6,761 nucleotides of DNA from assembly GCA_038326615.1 (NCBI GenBank), contig JBBQKF010000132.1, positions 1-6,761 of the forward strand, in the 5' to 3' direction. A program made the position numbers and the translations under genes. Below are positions 1-5,779 of the stretch, in pieces. The stretch is from JBBQKF01 sp038326615 (GTDB lineage Bacteria; Bacillota; Clostridia; Saccharofermentanales; UBA5734). How positions within the stretch are numbered: the first letter of the stretch is position 1; each line of letters starts with the position of its first letter. The notes beneath the pieces were generated by a model. It saw only the letters and a program-made list of their open reading frames with translations, was not told the origin of the DNA and did no database searches.

Positions 1-1
1 T

Positions 2-706
2 TTTAAACTTTTACAAGCGGGTGGGTATGTTACAGCCGACCAGAAAAAAGTTGCCGGTAAATTTTCACACAATGTTTACACGCTGATGACAGACATCATC
101 AATCCAAAGGATCCGCAGGATTTGCAACCGTGTCCTCAAAATAAGGATACGGTAAAATCAGCACCGTGTCCTTGTTTTGAGGATACGCAAAACAAGGACA
201 GTAATAGTAACAGTATTAAAAACAACAATACTAAGATCTTATCCTTCCTTCCTGAAGAGGGAAAGAAGGAAAAAGAAAAGAAAGTTTTTGAGAAAAAACA
301 AAAAGTTGGGAACAGTGAACCGGCTGTGTTTATTGACAAGGAACTTGACGACATGGCAATCAAAATGATTTATGAACAATGTGAACTGGACTGGCTTGAT
401 CTCGATAAGGATTATCCCGGTATGGATGATGCGGTCAGGGATGCAATCTCTGATATGTACAACAGTGTTGACGGTATCGTTGTCAAGCAAACCCGAAAGG
501 CTCAGGATATCGTTAGAAGCGTGCTTATGAAAATGACAGCTGATTCTGTCCGCTATGCAGTCGATGCAATAAAGCTGGTTGCGCAGCGTGGTATTACAGA
601 AGTACGCAATCCAAAAAAATATCTAATGGCAGCCTTATATGATGCACAGGTTGAGAGTTCAGTACGCGGATTGATTGACTACAACAGAGACAGTGCTGAC
701 GCGTAA
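2..706 (+). CDS. Replication initiator-like protein, winged helix plus DUF6017-like C-terminus (5' end outside window)
   Basis: The reading frame is open from the left edge, so the gene begins upstream. The ATG at 86 is only an internal methionine. The first 28 visible residues (ending GKFSHNVYTL) look like the last strand of a winged helix in replication-initiator or replisome-organizer proteins of Firmicutes mobile elements. A Cys/Asn/Lys-rich low-complexity linker follows (roughly residues 12-80 counted from the ATG at 86). A conserved C-terminal block (about 100-195) ends in VRNPKKYLMAALYDA, which matches the pattern I know from DUF6017 at the end of RepA-like proteins of integrative elements. 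The likely role is DNA binding at the element's replication origin; this is inferred from family and from the mobilization genes downstream. The linker DNA holds nested repeats (127-200). The stop codon sits inside a terminator-like hairpin. Phage replisome organizer is the main alternative. Confidence 0.78.
   Translation, partial: FKLLQAGGYVTADQKKVAGKFSHNVYTLMTDIINPKDPQDLQPCPQNKDTVKSAPCPCFEDTQNKDSNSNSIKNNNTKILSFLPEEGKKEKEKKVFEKKQKVGNSEPAVFIDKELDDMAIKMIYEQCELDWLDLDKDYPGMDDAVRDAISDMYNSVDGIVVKQTRKAQDIVRSVLMKMTADSVRYAVDAIKLVAQRGITEVRNPKKYLMAALYDAQVESSVRGLIDYNRDSADA
127..200. repeat. Two 36-bp imperfect direct repeats with nested inverted repeats inside the rep-like gene
   Basis: ACCGTGTCCT occurs at 127-136 and 163-172, and GGATACG at 145-151 and 181-187, both with a 36-bp period. 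In the first unit the arms 127-136 and 144-153 form a 10-bp inverted repeat with one G/T wobble. In the second unit TGTCCTTGTTTTG (167-179) pairs perfectly with 188-200 around an 8-nt loop. The repeats encode the protein linker (PCPQNKDT and PCPCFEDT units). Origins located within the initiator gene are known for RepA_N plasmids and several phage replisome-organizer genes, so these could be initiator-binding iterons. That role is inferred. Confidence 0.7.
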
Positions 707-734
707 CAGCCCTTGGCTGTTACGATAATATTTT
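702..734 (+). terminator. Hairpin terminator candidate at the end of the rep-like gene
   Basis: CGTAACAGCC (702-711) and GGCTGTTACG (715-724) form a perfect 10-bp stem with a CTT loop, followed by ATAATATTTT. The stop codon TAA (704-706) lies in the left arm. The tail is only moderately T-rich, so termination may be incomplete. Because the stem is a full inverted repeat, it could also act as a protein-binding site. Confidence 0.6.
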
Positions 735-1110
735 AAACTACGCCGGTCTTGGTGTCGGCTTTGTGGAGAAGGGGACAAAACGGGAAAATGTGAATTTTAA
801 AATTGGGTCAGTGGGTATAGTCTGTATGACGTACTCAAAAAGATATTGTAGAGAAAAAATTTCAACGTAGGAAGGACGCCCTATGGCATCAGGGCTGTCG
901 TGTATTTGAGAAACAACACTGGGTGGAAGACGGGTTTCATGAAACAGAAATTCAGGGGGACAAGATGACTGTATATAATCATGTGGAGGGGACAAGCATC
1001 ATAAACAGGCTGGGTGTTTTTTGTGACACGCTCTTAAAAAATTGGTTGCTGCAGCGGTTCATTCAGAACCAAGTATGCCTTTATGATTTATCGGGACACC
1101 TTTCGGATCG
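735..1110. other. Intergenic stretch with little coding evidence
   Basis: No recognisable protein was found on either strand. It holds a 12-bp AT palindrome, AATTTTAAAATT (793-804). It also holds a bulged hairpin at 875-899 (GCCCT at 878-882 pairing with AGGGC at 891-895, plus three outer pairs) and three copies of a GGGGACAA motif at 771, 956 and 988. A weak small-ORF candidate begins at 965. The stretch may be a regulatory or decayed segment between the replication and mobilization genes. Confidence 0.5.
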
Positions 1111-1114
1111 ATGA
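965..1114 (+). CDS. Small hypothetical protein, 49 aa (doubtful)
   Basis: The ATG at 965 follows AGGGGGA (954-960) at a 4-nt spacing, which is short but workable. The frame ends in TGA at 1112-1114, overlapping the ATG of the next ORF as ATGA, the arrangement seen in translationally coupled genes. The product has a hydrophobic middle (around IINRLGVFCDTLLKNWLLQRF) and no domain I recognise. A GTG at 923 would lengthen the frame by 14 codons but has no ribosome binding site. Only the binding site and the overlap support it, so it may be spurious. Confidence 0.25.
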   Translation: MTVYNHVEGTSIINRLGVFCDTLLKNWLLQRFIQNQVCLYDLSGHLSDR

Positions 1115-1311
1115 TTTTCCTGGCCATGTTTGGTGGAAATAATGGAAAACTTCTCTCTATACAAGATGTGATTTCACTTTCTGTGACAGAGGAGAGACCC
1201 CGTGGTTTTACAAAACAGTGGATATACCGTTCACTAAAGGGAAAAGAAATTAAGGCAGGACGGCAGAATTTCTACTATGATAACGATGTGCGGATTTTCC
1301 TTGAAAAGTAA
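1111..1311 (+). CDS. Small helix-turn-helix protein, excisionase/MerR-like, 66 aa
   Basis: The residues LLSIQDVISLSVTEE, then FTKQWIYRSLKGKEI, then a short wing (AGRQNFYYDNDVRIFLEK) follow the pattern of small excisionase-type or MerR-type winged helix-turn-helix proteins. In these a recognition helix (about residues 33-43) is followed by a two-strand wing and a final helix entry. Such proteins commonly sit next to mobilization genes, where they act as excision/recombination directionality factors or repressors. The start is unsure. ATG 1111 overlaps the preceding small frame (ATGA) and has only a weak GGA upstream; ATG 1126 (MFGGNNGK) has no better site. An in-frame stop at 1084-1086 limits the 5' end. 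The gene ends just before the structured block that leads to mobC, so it may control that block. The fold is fairly likely; the exact role is inferred. Confidence 0.55.
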   Translation: MIFLAMFGGNNGKLLSIQDVISLSVTEERPRGFTKQWIYRSLKGKEIKAGRQNFYYDNDVRIFLEK

Positions 1312-1365
1312 TTCTGAGGGACAAGTCACTCGTTCAAACAATTGAAAAGGCCGGAGGGGCTTTCT

Positions 1366-1380
1366 ACCGCGGAACGCGGT
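1366..1380. repeat. GC-rich 6-bp hairpin
   Basis: ACCGCG (1366-1371) and CGCGGT (1375-1380) pair perfectly around a GAA loop. An imperfect hairpin (AAAGGCC against GGGCTTT, about 1346-1363) stands directly before it. No T-run follows, so this is not a typical terminator. It belongs to the structured DNA preceding the mobilization operon. Confidence 0.5.
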
Positions 1381-1394
1381 TTCTCCTGAAGAAC

Positions 1395-1423
1395 TTGCTA
1401 GAAGTTTAAAACTAGAATAGAAT
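1395..1423 (+). promoter_or_regulatory. Candidate sigma-70/sigma-A promoter for the mob operon
   Basis: TTGCTA (1395-1400) and TAGAAT (1418-1423) are separated by exactly 17 bp. The spacer contains a small inverted repeat, AGTTT (1403-1407) and AAACT (1409-1413), which could be an operator. It lies about 180 bp upstream of mobC, and transcription from it would run through the oriT-like hairpin. This is a sequence match only. Confidence 0.45.
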
Positions 1424-1447
1424 AAGGGGTATATTGGATTAAGGATA

Positions 1448-1487
1448 GCAAGCATTGCAAGTGTGGGTACACTTGCGACATTCGTCG
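1448..1487. other. Putative origin of transfer (oriT)
   Basis: GCAAGTGT (1457-1464) and ACACTTGC (1469-1476) form a perfect 8-bp inverted repeat around GGGT. A second small repeat follows at once: CGAC (1476-1479) and GTCG (1484-1487). GCAA (1448-1451) and TTGC (1455-1458) form a third. In MOBP systems with a MobC accessory protein, the nick site usually lies just beside such a hairpin in the gap upstream of mobC, which is where this one is. The exact nick position cannot be read from sequence; the bases just 3' of the hairpin are the natural candidate. Confidence 0.6.
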
Positions 1488-1505
1488 TTTCCAATCTCCG
1501 ATTCG

Positions 1506-1545
1506 CCCCGACCCCTGTCCTTGCTGGTGCTGCGCCCCAAACCCC
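1506..1545 (-). repeat. Four C4 tracts: potential G-quadruplex on the minus strand
   Basis: CCCC occurs at 1506-1509, 1512-1515, 1535-1538 and 1542-1545. The minus strand therefore reads GGGG-TTT-GGGG, 19 nt, GGGG-TC-GGGG. This could fold as an intramolecular quadruplex with one long central loop. It lies between the oriT-like hairpin and mobC in an otherwise AT-richer window. Confidence 0.5.
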
Positions 1546-1603
1546 GCTATTTGAGAAATCGATGAAGGAAAAGATAGCCGTTCGTCAGTCAGGAGGGTAA
1601 TCC

Positions 1604-1933
1604 ATGGCCAATCGAACAAGAAACATCGGTATCAAGTTTATGGTGACCCTAGAAGAAAAGCAGCAACTCGATGCCAAACTGCTTCAGTTTGGAACCAAGA
1701 ATATGGGTGCCTATCTTCGTAAGATGGGTATCGATGGCATGGTCGTAAAGAAGGATTATTCGGACATCCGAAAACTGCTTGGGGAGATAGGAAAGATAGG
1801 TTCTAATATCAACCAGATTGCAAAAAGAGCCAATGAAAATCTTCATATACACCAGTCAGAAGTCGAGGAAGTTCTTCGCCGGCAGTCAGAAGTTGAAAGT
1901 CTTATCAAGGCACTGCTGAAGAAAATGGAATGA
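1604..1933 (+). CDS. mobC: Relaxosome accessory protein MobC
   Basis: This is a 109-aa protein of the MobC family (bacterial mobilization protein, ribbon-helix-helix type). It binds the origin of transfer and helps the relaxase open and nick the DNA. The N-terminal part (about 8-50) fits a ribbon-helix-helix fold, with a strand IGIKFMVT and then two helices. The family signature is the C-terminal EIGKIGSNINQIAKRAN (61-77), which I recognise from many MobC proteins. It is followed by a charged helix (to 108) likely used for dimerisation or relaxase contact. The start is fixed by AGGAGGG at 1591-1597, 6 nt before the ATG. The relaxase ATG follows 19 bp after the stop, so the two genes form an operon. 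The oriT-like hairpin lies about 130 bp upstream. Length and position are normal for the family. Confidence 0.92.
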   Translation: MANRTRNIGIKFMVTLEEKQQLDAKLLQFGTKNMGAYLRKMGIDGMVVKKDYSDIRKLLGEIGKIGSNINQIAKRANENLHIHQSEVEEVLRRQSEVESLIKALLKKME

Positions 1934-1952
1934 GTATTCGAGGGTGTACTAC

Positions 1953-3368
1953 ATGGCGGTTACAAAAATAAAGGGCATCAAGGTTACGGTTGAGAAGGCA
2001 ATAGAATACATCATTAATCCTGCGAAGACGGATGGGAAAATCCTTGTCACCGGATTTCAGGTTGTGCCTGCTTTTGCTTCATTTGAGTTTAAAGCGACCG
2101 CAGAATTAGCGAAAGAGCTGAACGGGGACTATACAAGAACCGGCGCTGCCAATGTGCAGGCGTATCATCTTATTCAAAGCTTTTCAAAAAAAGATGCCGT
2201 CACTCCGAGTCAAGCACATGAGGTGGGGAAGAGGTTTGCTGATGAGGTACTGCAGGGCAAGCATGAGTATGTTCTTTCCACACATATCGATAAGGGTCAT
2301 ATCCACAACCATATCATTTTCAATGCGGTATCCTATCTTGACCATAAGAAATTTCGTTCTGAGCCATACAAGACTGTTGCAAAACTGAGAGATGTCAGCG
2401 ACAGACTTTGTGCTGAGTTCGGCCTTGATGTCATTGCTGAACCTGAAGGAAAAGGTGTTAGCTACAAAGAATGGCAGGAGAACAAGAAGGGAAGCAGCTG
2501 GAAGGCACAAATAAAAAAAGAGATTGATGATGCGCTGCGGGTGATGGATGATTATCCGGCATTTCTTGAACTGATGAGGGAGAAAAAGATCGAAGTCAAG
2601 GAAGGTGTTCATCTTGCTTTTCGCCTGGAAGGGCAGGAACGGTTTGTCCGGGGGAAAACGATAGGGGAGAGGTATACCAGAGAAGGCATACAGCAGACTC
2701 TTTCACGAAACGCAGAAAAAGGCAGAACACCAATCGGCCGACTTGTGAATACACCTGTTTTGGGTCTGGCAAAAGCACGTCGTGTTCCTATGCCCATTGA
2801 CATGCAGATAAAATATGAAATTCGTCGGCAGCAGCTGAAGGAGACAAAGGATCTGGCTGAGGTGCTGCTTGTTCTTCGACGAGAAGGTATTAAAAGAGTT
2901 CCTGACATTCATACCAAGCTGGGCGATCTTCGTAAGAGGGCTCTTTCATTAAAGGAGAGTGCAAAGCAGCTTGACTTGAAGAACAGGCAGTACAAAGAAG
3001 CGGCTAAGCAGTTAAAGAGTGTTCTGAAGCTTTTACCCATATGGCAAGAATATAATGAGAAGAAGGGAAGCGCACGTAAAGCCTTTTATTCGACTTATGA
3101 AAGTGATCTTCTTGCTTATGAGCATACACAAAAACAACTGCAGAACAGTGCTGTTAACAGCACTGTTGATCCGGACAAGGTCGTCGTTCTTATATTGAAC
3201 ATTACCGACCAGGTGGAAGCGATACGAAAGCAATCCAATGAAATCGAGAACAGGGTCAAGGTATTACAGTCTGCTCAGAAAAAAGTAGAAGCTATGATGC
3301 CCGGGGGTAATAGTAGAACTCTCGAATCAGGGCAGAAAAGGGAGCAGAGGGACCATCAGCAGAGGTAA
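1953..3368 (+). CDS. Relaxase/mobilization nuclease, MOBP type (VirD2-like)
   Basis: The product nicks oriT, stays covalently bound to the 5' end of the transferred strand and pilots it to a conjugation pore. I chose ATG 1953 (471 aa), which has GAGGG at 1940-1944 at an 8-nt spacing. A GTG at 1944 would add MYY but lies on that binding site. With this start, Tyr19 in IEYIINPAKT is the expected catalytic tyrosine. VQAYHLIQSF (about 68-77) is the second conserved segment. The metal-binding histidines stand in HIDKGHIHNHIIFN (111-124; H111, H116, H118 and H120). The half after about residue 300 is Lys/Glu/Gln-rich and probably coiled coil; the tail (KREQRDHQQR) is polar. All key residues are present, so it should be active. 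No transfer-pore genes are visible, so it probably uses another element's machinery or genes outside the window. A 24-bp palindrome lies near the 3' end. Confidence 0.93.
   Translation: MAVTKIKGIKVTVEKAIEYIINPAKTDGKILVTGFQVVPAFASFEFKATAELAKELNGDYTRTGAANVQAYHLIQSFSKKDAVTPSQAHEVGKRFADEVLQGKHEYVLSTHIDKGHIHNHIIFNAVSYLDHKKFRSEPYKTVAKLRDVSDRLCAEFGLDVIAEPEGKGVSYKEWQENKKGSSWKAQIKKEIDDALRVMDDYPAFLELMREKKIEVKEGVHLAFRLEGQERFVRGKTIGERYTREGIQQTLSRNAEKGRTPIGRLVNTPVLGLAKARRVPMPIDMQIKYEIRRQQLKETKDLAEVLLVLRREGIKRVPDIHTKLGDLRKRALSLKESAKQLDLKNRQYKEAAKQLKSVLKLLPIWQEYNEKKGSARKAFYSTYESDLLAYEHTQKQLQNSAVNSTVDPDKVVVLILNITDQVEAIRKQSNEIENRVKVLQSAQKKVEAMMPGGNSRTLESGQKREQRDHQQR
3144..3167. repeat. 24-bp perfect palindrome inside the relaxase gene
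   Basis: AACAGTGCTGTT (3144-3155) is followed with no spacer by its exact reverse complement (3156-3167), centred on GTTAAC. Each half is itself a near-palindrome (AACAG-TG-CTGTT). It encodes N-S-A-V-N-S-T-V in the variable C-terminal region of the relaxase. It could be a regulator site or an RNA hairpin. Confidence 0.85.
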
Positions 3369-3822
3369 TGCGTACTGTATGCAATAGCAAGTATCAAAAT
3401 AGAACGGGCTATTCTTATCAATGGTAAATCAGGTCGGTAAATCGGTTAACAGACTCAATTGATCCCATTTAAAATCGTACGTTCATAAAAAAGAAAAGAA
3501 TTGTATTAGAGTGTCAAAAAATAGAGAGTTAGAGTTTATTGATATTATACGCATCAAGCTAAAATGATTTGGAGCTACTTTTTGTACAAATCAAAAGTGA
3601 TAAAATGGTGAGCCCACACCTAATGGGCATAACGTGTTTAGGCTTTTGAACTGGCTAGATATTTGTGATATTCAAGATGTGGTACGATATAGAGAATAAT
3701 TCCAGAACGGCTACAGATTCTCTATTGGATTTGTTCTAAAAGACGTAAATCAAATAGGCCATTTAACATAGTATAAGCACTATTAGGTAGAGATACGAAG
3801 GTTATGAGGAAAGGATAATTCA
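3369..3822. other. 454-bp non-coding gap between the relaxase and the AlbA_2 gene
   Basis: No gene is visible on either strand, and the sequence is more AT-rich than the mob genes. It contains GGTAAATC twice (3423-3430 and 3436-3443; 13-bp period) and a 5-bp inverted repeat GCCCA/TGGGC (3612-3616 and 3624-3628). A 9-bp inverted repeat also lies at 3689-3725. I found no convincing -35/-10 pair and no clear terminator for the relaxase. The gap may hold the junction between the mobilization module and later-acquired cargo. Confidence 0.5.
3689..3725. repeat. 9-bp inverted repeat upstream of the AlbA_2 gene
   Basis: ATAGAGAAT (3689-3697) and ATTCTCTAT (3717-3725) are perfectly complementary across a 19-nt spacer. 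They lie about 100 bp before the start codon. They could be an operator for the downstream gene, whose product has its own helix-turn-helix, or a leader hairpin. Confidence 0.55.
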
Positions 3823-5310
3823 ATGCTGGATATAGAAATAGCCGATATAATAAAAAAATTACAAATAACAAAATCTGAGACTAATAACATTGAAGTGAAA
3901 GCAGCAAAAGAGGGTTGTCCAAAAAAACTTTATGACACTATATCAGCATTTTCTAATAGATCTGGTGGAATCATTATTTTTGGTATTGATGAAAACGATA
4001 AATTTTCTATTTGTGGCGTATATGATGCTTCTGATTTACAAAAGAAGGTGGTTGAGCAATGCAATCAAATGGTACCGGCTGTGAGAGCAGTTTTCAGTGC
4101 TTTAATTGAAGATGGCAAAGCAGTTGTTGTTGCTGAAATTCCAGAAACTGATTTTCAGGACAAACCAGTTTATTATTCTGGTGCCGGTATTCAGAAAGGT
4201 TCATATATTCGTGTTGGTGATGCTGATATTAGAATGTCAGATAAAGAAATATATGGGTTTGTAGCCTTTAAAAATAATATTCATGATGAGTTAAGAGTGG
4301 TACAAAGAGCAGACCTTATTGACTTGGAAATGAGCAAAGTTGAAGAATTTCTTAATTTGCAAGTTGCTAAAAAACCCAATTTTGCAAAGCTTGGAAAAGA
4401 ACGAATGATGCAAGACCTCGGTATTGTTGGACTTGATGAGAAAAATATACTAAAACCAACAGTAGCAGGCCTTCTAAGTTTTGGTATTTATCCACAAAGC
4501 TTATTTCCCCAGTGGATAGTAACATGTGTATCTGTTCCAGGATATGAAATTGGAGATGTTGGTGGGGTTGATGAACGTTTTATCGATAACAGAAAGATTG
4601 AAGGAACTATTCTCGAAATGATAGAGGGTAGCATAGCGTTTTTAATAAAAAACATGGCTGTTAAAACCATAATCAGTGAAAAGACCGGCAAACGTGAAGA
4701 CAAAGCCGAATATCCTGTAAAAGCAATTAGAGAGGCGGTTTTGAATTCATTGATTCATCGGGATTACAGCATTCATACTGAAGGTGCATATGTTCAGATG
4801 CGTATCTATAAAGACCGAATTGAGATTCAGAATCCGGGCGGACTTTTTGGTCATATCAACATAGAAGAAATAGGGATAAGAAAGAATTATGATTCACGAA
4901 ATCCGAACCTTATTCGTATTCTTGAAGATATGGGGATTGTTGAAAACCGTGGATCTGGCATTCCGACTATGATTGATGAAATGCATTTGCATGGATTAAA
5001 AAGTCCAGAGTTTAATGTATCTCATGGGGATTTTATTGTGACTTTGTATGGAACACAAAGAGATGGCATTACGAATGATACGATAAATGATACGATAAAT
5101 GATACAATAAATGATACATTAACTGAGATAGAGAGAAAAATCATAAATGAAATTGTAAAAGACAACGGTATAACGGTAGAAAAAATTGCTTTGGCTATTG
5201 GCGTAGCAGGAATTACTGTCAAAAGAAGTTTAAGCTCATTGCAGGGGAAAGGAATTATTGCTAGAATTGGAGCAAGGAAAACAGGGCATTGGGAGCTGAA
5301 AACAAAATAG
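3823..5310 (+). CDS. AlbA_2/Schlafen-like putative transcriptional regulator with GHKL-type ATPase-like domain (COG2865-like)
   Basis: This is a 495-aa protein with three recognisable parts. An N-terminal AlbA_2 (divergent AAA-4/Schlafen-like) domain spans about 15-140, with IEVKAA (23-28) and TISAFSNRSGGIIIFGID (39-56). A middle ATPase-like domain of the HATPase_c_4 kind spans about 290-410, with the N-box-like REAVLNSLIHRDY (303-315, N308), IQNPGGLFG (335-343) and RNPNLIRILEDMGIVENRGSGI (359-380). A C-terminal winged helix (about 436-492) contains ITVEKIALAIGVAGITVKRSLSSLQGKGII. Members are annotated as transcriptional regulators or RecG-like ATP-binding proteins and are frequent in mobile and defence-rich regions; substrates are generally unknown. 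The start is supported by AGGAAAGGA (3807-3815), 7 nt before ATG. The gene stands alone with long gaps on both sides and is AT-richer than the mob genes, suggesting cargo. A four-unit NDT(I/L) repeat links the last two domains. Confidence 0.9.
   Translation: MLDIEIADIIKKLQITKSETNNIEVKAAKEGCPKKLYDTISAFSNRSGGIIIFGIDENDKFSICGVYDASDLQKKVVEQCNQMVPAVRAVFSALIEDGKAVVVAEIPETDFQDKPVYYSGAGIQKGSYIRVGDADIRMSDKEIYGFVAFKNNIHDELRVVQRADLIDLEMSKVEEFLNLQVAKKPNFAKLGKERMMQDLGIVGLDEKNILKPTVAGLLSFGIYPQSLFPQWIVTCVSVPGYEIGDVGGVDERFIDNRKIEGTILEMIEGSIAFLIKNMAVKTIISEKTGKREDKAEYPVKAIREAVLNSLIHRDYSIHTEGAYVQMRIYKDRIEIQNPGGLFGHINIEEIGIRKNYDSRNPNLIRILEDMGIVENRGSGIPTMIDEMHLHGLKSPEFNVSHGDFIVTLYGTQRDGITNDTINDTINDTINDTLTEIERKIINEIVKDNGITVEKIALAIGVAGITVKRSLSSLQGKGIIARIGARKTGHWELKTK
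5074..5121 (+). repeat. 12-bp in-frame tandem repeat, four units
   Basis: Units AATGATACGATA, AATGATACGATA, AATGATACAATA and AATGATACATTA run without gaps. They code N-D-T-I three times and then N-D-T-L (residues 418-433) between the ATPase-like and winged-helix domains. Gain or loss of a unit keeps the frame, so linker length can vary between strains. Similar short repeats are common at this place in the family. Confidence 0.9.
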
Positions 5311-5337
5311 AAGTATGCGGATATATTTGAGCATATG

Positions 5338-5369
5338 GTTCCGTGGAATAGATTGCTATTTCACGGAAC
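5338..5369 (+). terminator. Long hairpin after the AlbA_2 gene, possible terminator
   Basis: GTTCCGTGGAATAG (5338-5351) and CTATTTCACGGAAC (5356-5369) form a 14-pair stem with one G-T wobble and an ATTG loop. It starts 27 bp after the stop codon of the AlbA_2 gene. No T-run follows, so factor-independent termination is doubtful. It may instead protect the mRNA 3' end or be part of a mobile-element end. Confidence 0.5.
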
Positions 5370-5633
5370 GCACAGTACAGTACAGTGCATATTTGATGAT
5401 GCAACACATTTATTGCAAAGGAGGATAAATTTGCTTTTCATCCATGAAGTATTGTGACATGCAAGTTCGAAGACCAATGAGCCATATACACATATATCAA
5501 AGTGCAGCATACTGGAGATCAAAATTCCGTTGAATATACTATGAAATAAATCTCTGAATAAACAGGATTTTTATATTCATACAAAGTACATTTCCCGAAA
5601 CCGACAGCAGAGATACACTCAATTAAAGAGGCA

Positions 5634-5746
5634 TCTCCGCAATAAACCGTCGCAAACGCCTAAGAGGTGTGGAAGTTCACGACATTCACGAATGCAATAC
5701 TTGCTTTGGGATATCTGAAAGTGACTGCGGAGAAAAGACGTTAGAC
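5634..5746. other. Possible upstream attC-like site (weak)
   Basis: TCTCCGCA (5634-5641) and TGCGGAGA (5726-5733) form a perfect 8-bp inverted repeat. Six nt later comes GTTAGAC (5740-5746), which fits the integron core GTTRRRY. An inner hairpin has ACGCCT against AGGTGT. The expected partner box RYYYAAC is not clear upstream; the best is ACTCAAT, with one mismatch. If real, this is the attC of a preceding cassette and the mazEF cassette begins at G5740. Confidence 0.3.
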
Positions 5747-5779
5747 GCTATATGAAAAAATTTACCGAATATATGCAGC

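Larger units (their letters stand above)
771..1325 (+). repeat. Dispersed GGGGACAAG direct repeats
   Basis: Short copies, all in the same orientation, occur at 771-778 (GGGGACAA), 956-964 and 988-996 (both GGGGACAAG) and 1318-1325 (GGGACAAG). The copies at 956 and 988 are 32 bp apart. The last lies just after the stop of the helix-turn-helix ORF, at the entrance of the oriT-like block. The function is unknown. They could be binding sites of an element-encoded DNA-binding protein, or chance in a purine-rich stretch; some may act as Shine-Dalgarno sequences. Confidence 0.4.
5311..5779. other. Long non-coding stretch between the AlbA_2 gene and the mazEF promoter
   Basis: No gene is supported. 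It contains a long hairpin (5338-5369), three abutting ACAGT units (about 5374-5388) and a strong ribosome-binding sequence AAAGGAGG (5417-5424). The latter stands 6 nt before a TTG that opens only an 8-codon frame (5431-5457), so it looks like the leftover start of a lost gene. An attC-like arrangement ends at 5746. TTCACGA is repeated at 5675-5681 and 5684-5690. The region looks like a junction with remnants. Confidence 0.5.

Noticed and set aside
738..995. 85-codon open frame on the minus strand in the intergenic region
   Set aside because: No ribosome binding site, no recognisable domain, and a composition unlike a folded protein.
1342..1417. Frame reading AVSPEELARSLKLE as a gene fragment
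   Set aside because: It has no start or ribosome binding site, covers a GC-rich hairpin region and overlaps the promoter candidate; I see no family it matches.
1944..1952. GTG at 1944 as the relaxase start
   Set aside because: The GTG overlaps the GAGGG ribosome binding sequence itself, while ATG 1953 is ideally spaced from it and gives the MAVTKIKGI start usual for this family.
2184..2612. 142-codon open frame on the minus strand inside the relaxase gene
   Set aside because: It is wholly antisense to a conserved relaxase core, with no recognisable domain and a Phe/Leu-rich composition typical of an antisense shadow.
4488..4496. TTATCCACA, a perfect DnaA-box sequence
   Set aside because: It is a single copy inside the AlbA_2 coding sequence (encoding part of Y-P-Q), with no cluster or AT-rich unwinding region around it, so a chance match is more likely than an origin.
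5074..5121. Tandem repeat considered as a CRISPR-like array
   Set aside because: The 12-bp units abut without spacers and encode an in-frame protein linker.
5022..5222. 66-codon minus-strand frame with repeated IVSF residues
   Set aside because: It is simply the antisense reading of the NDTI tandem repeat.
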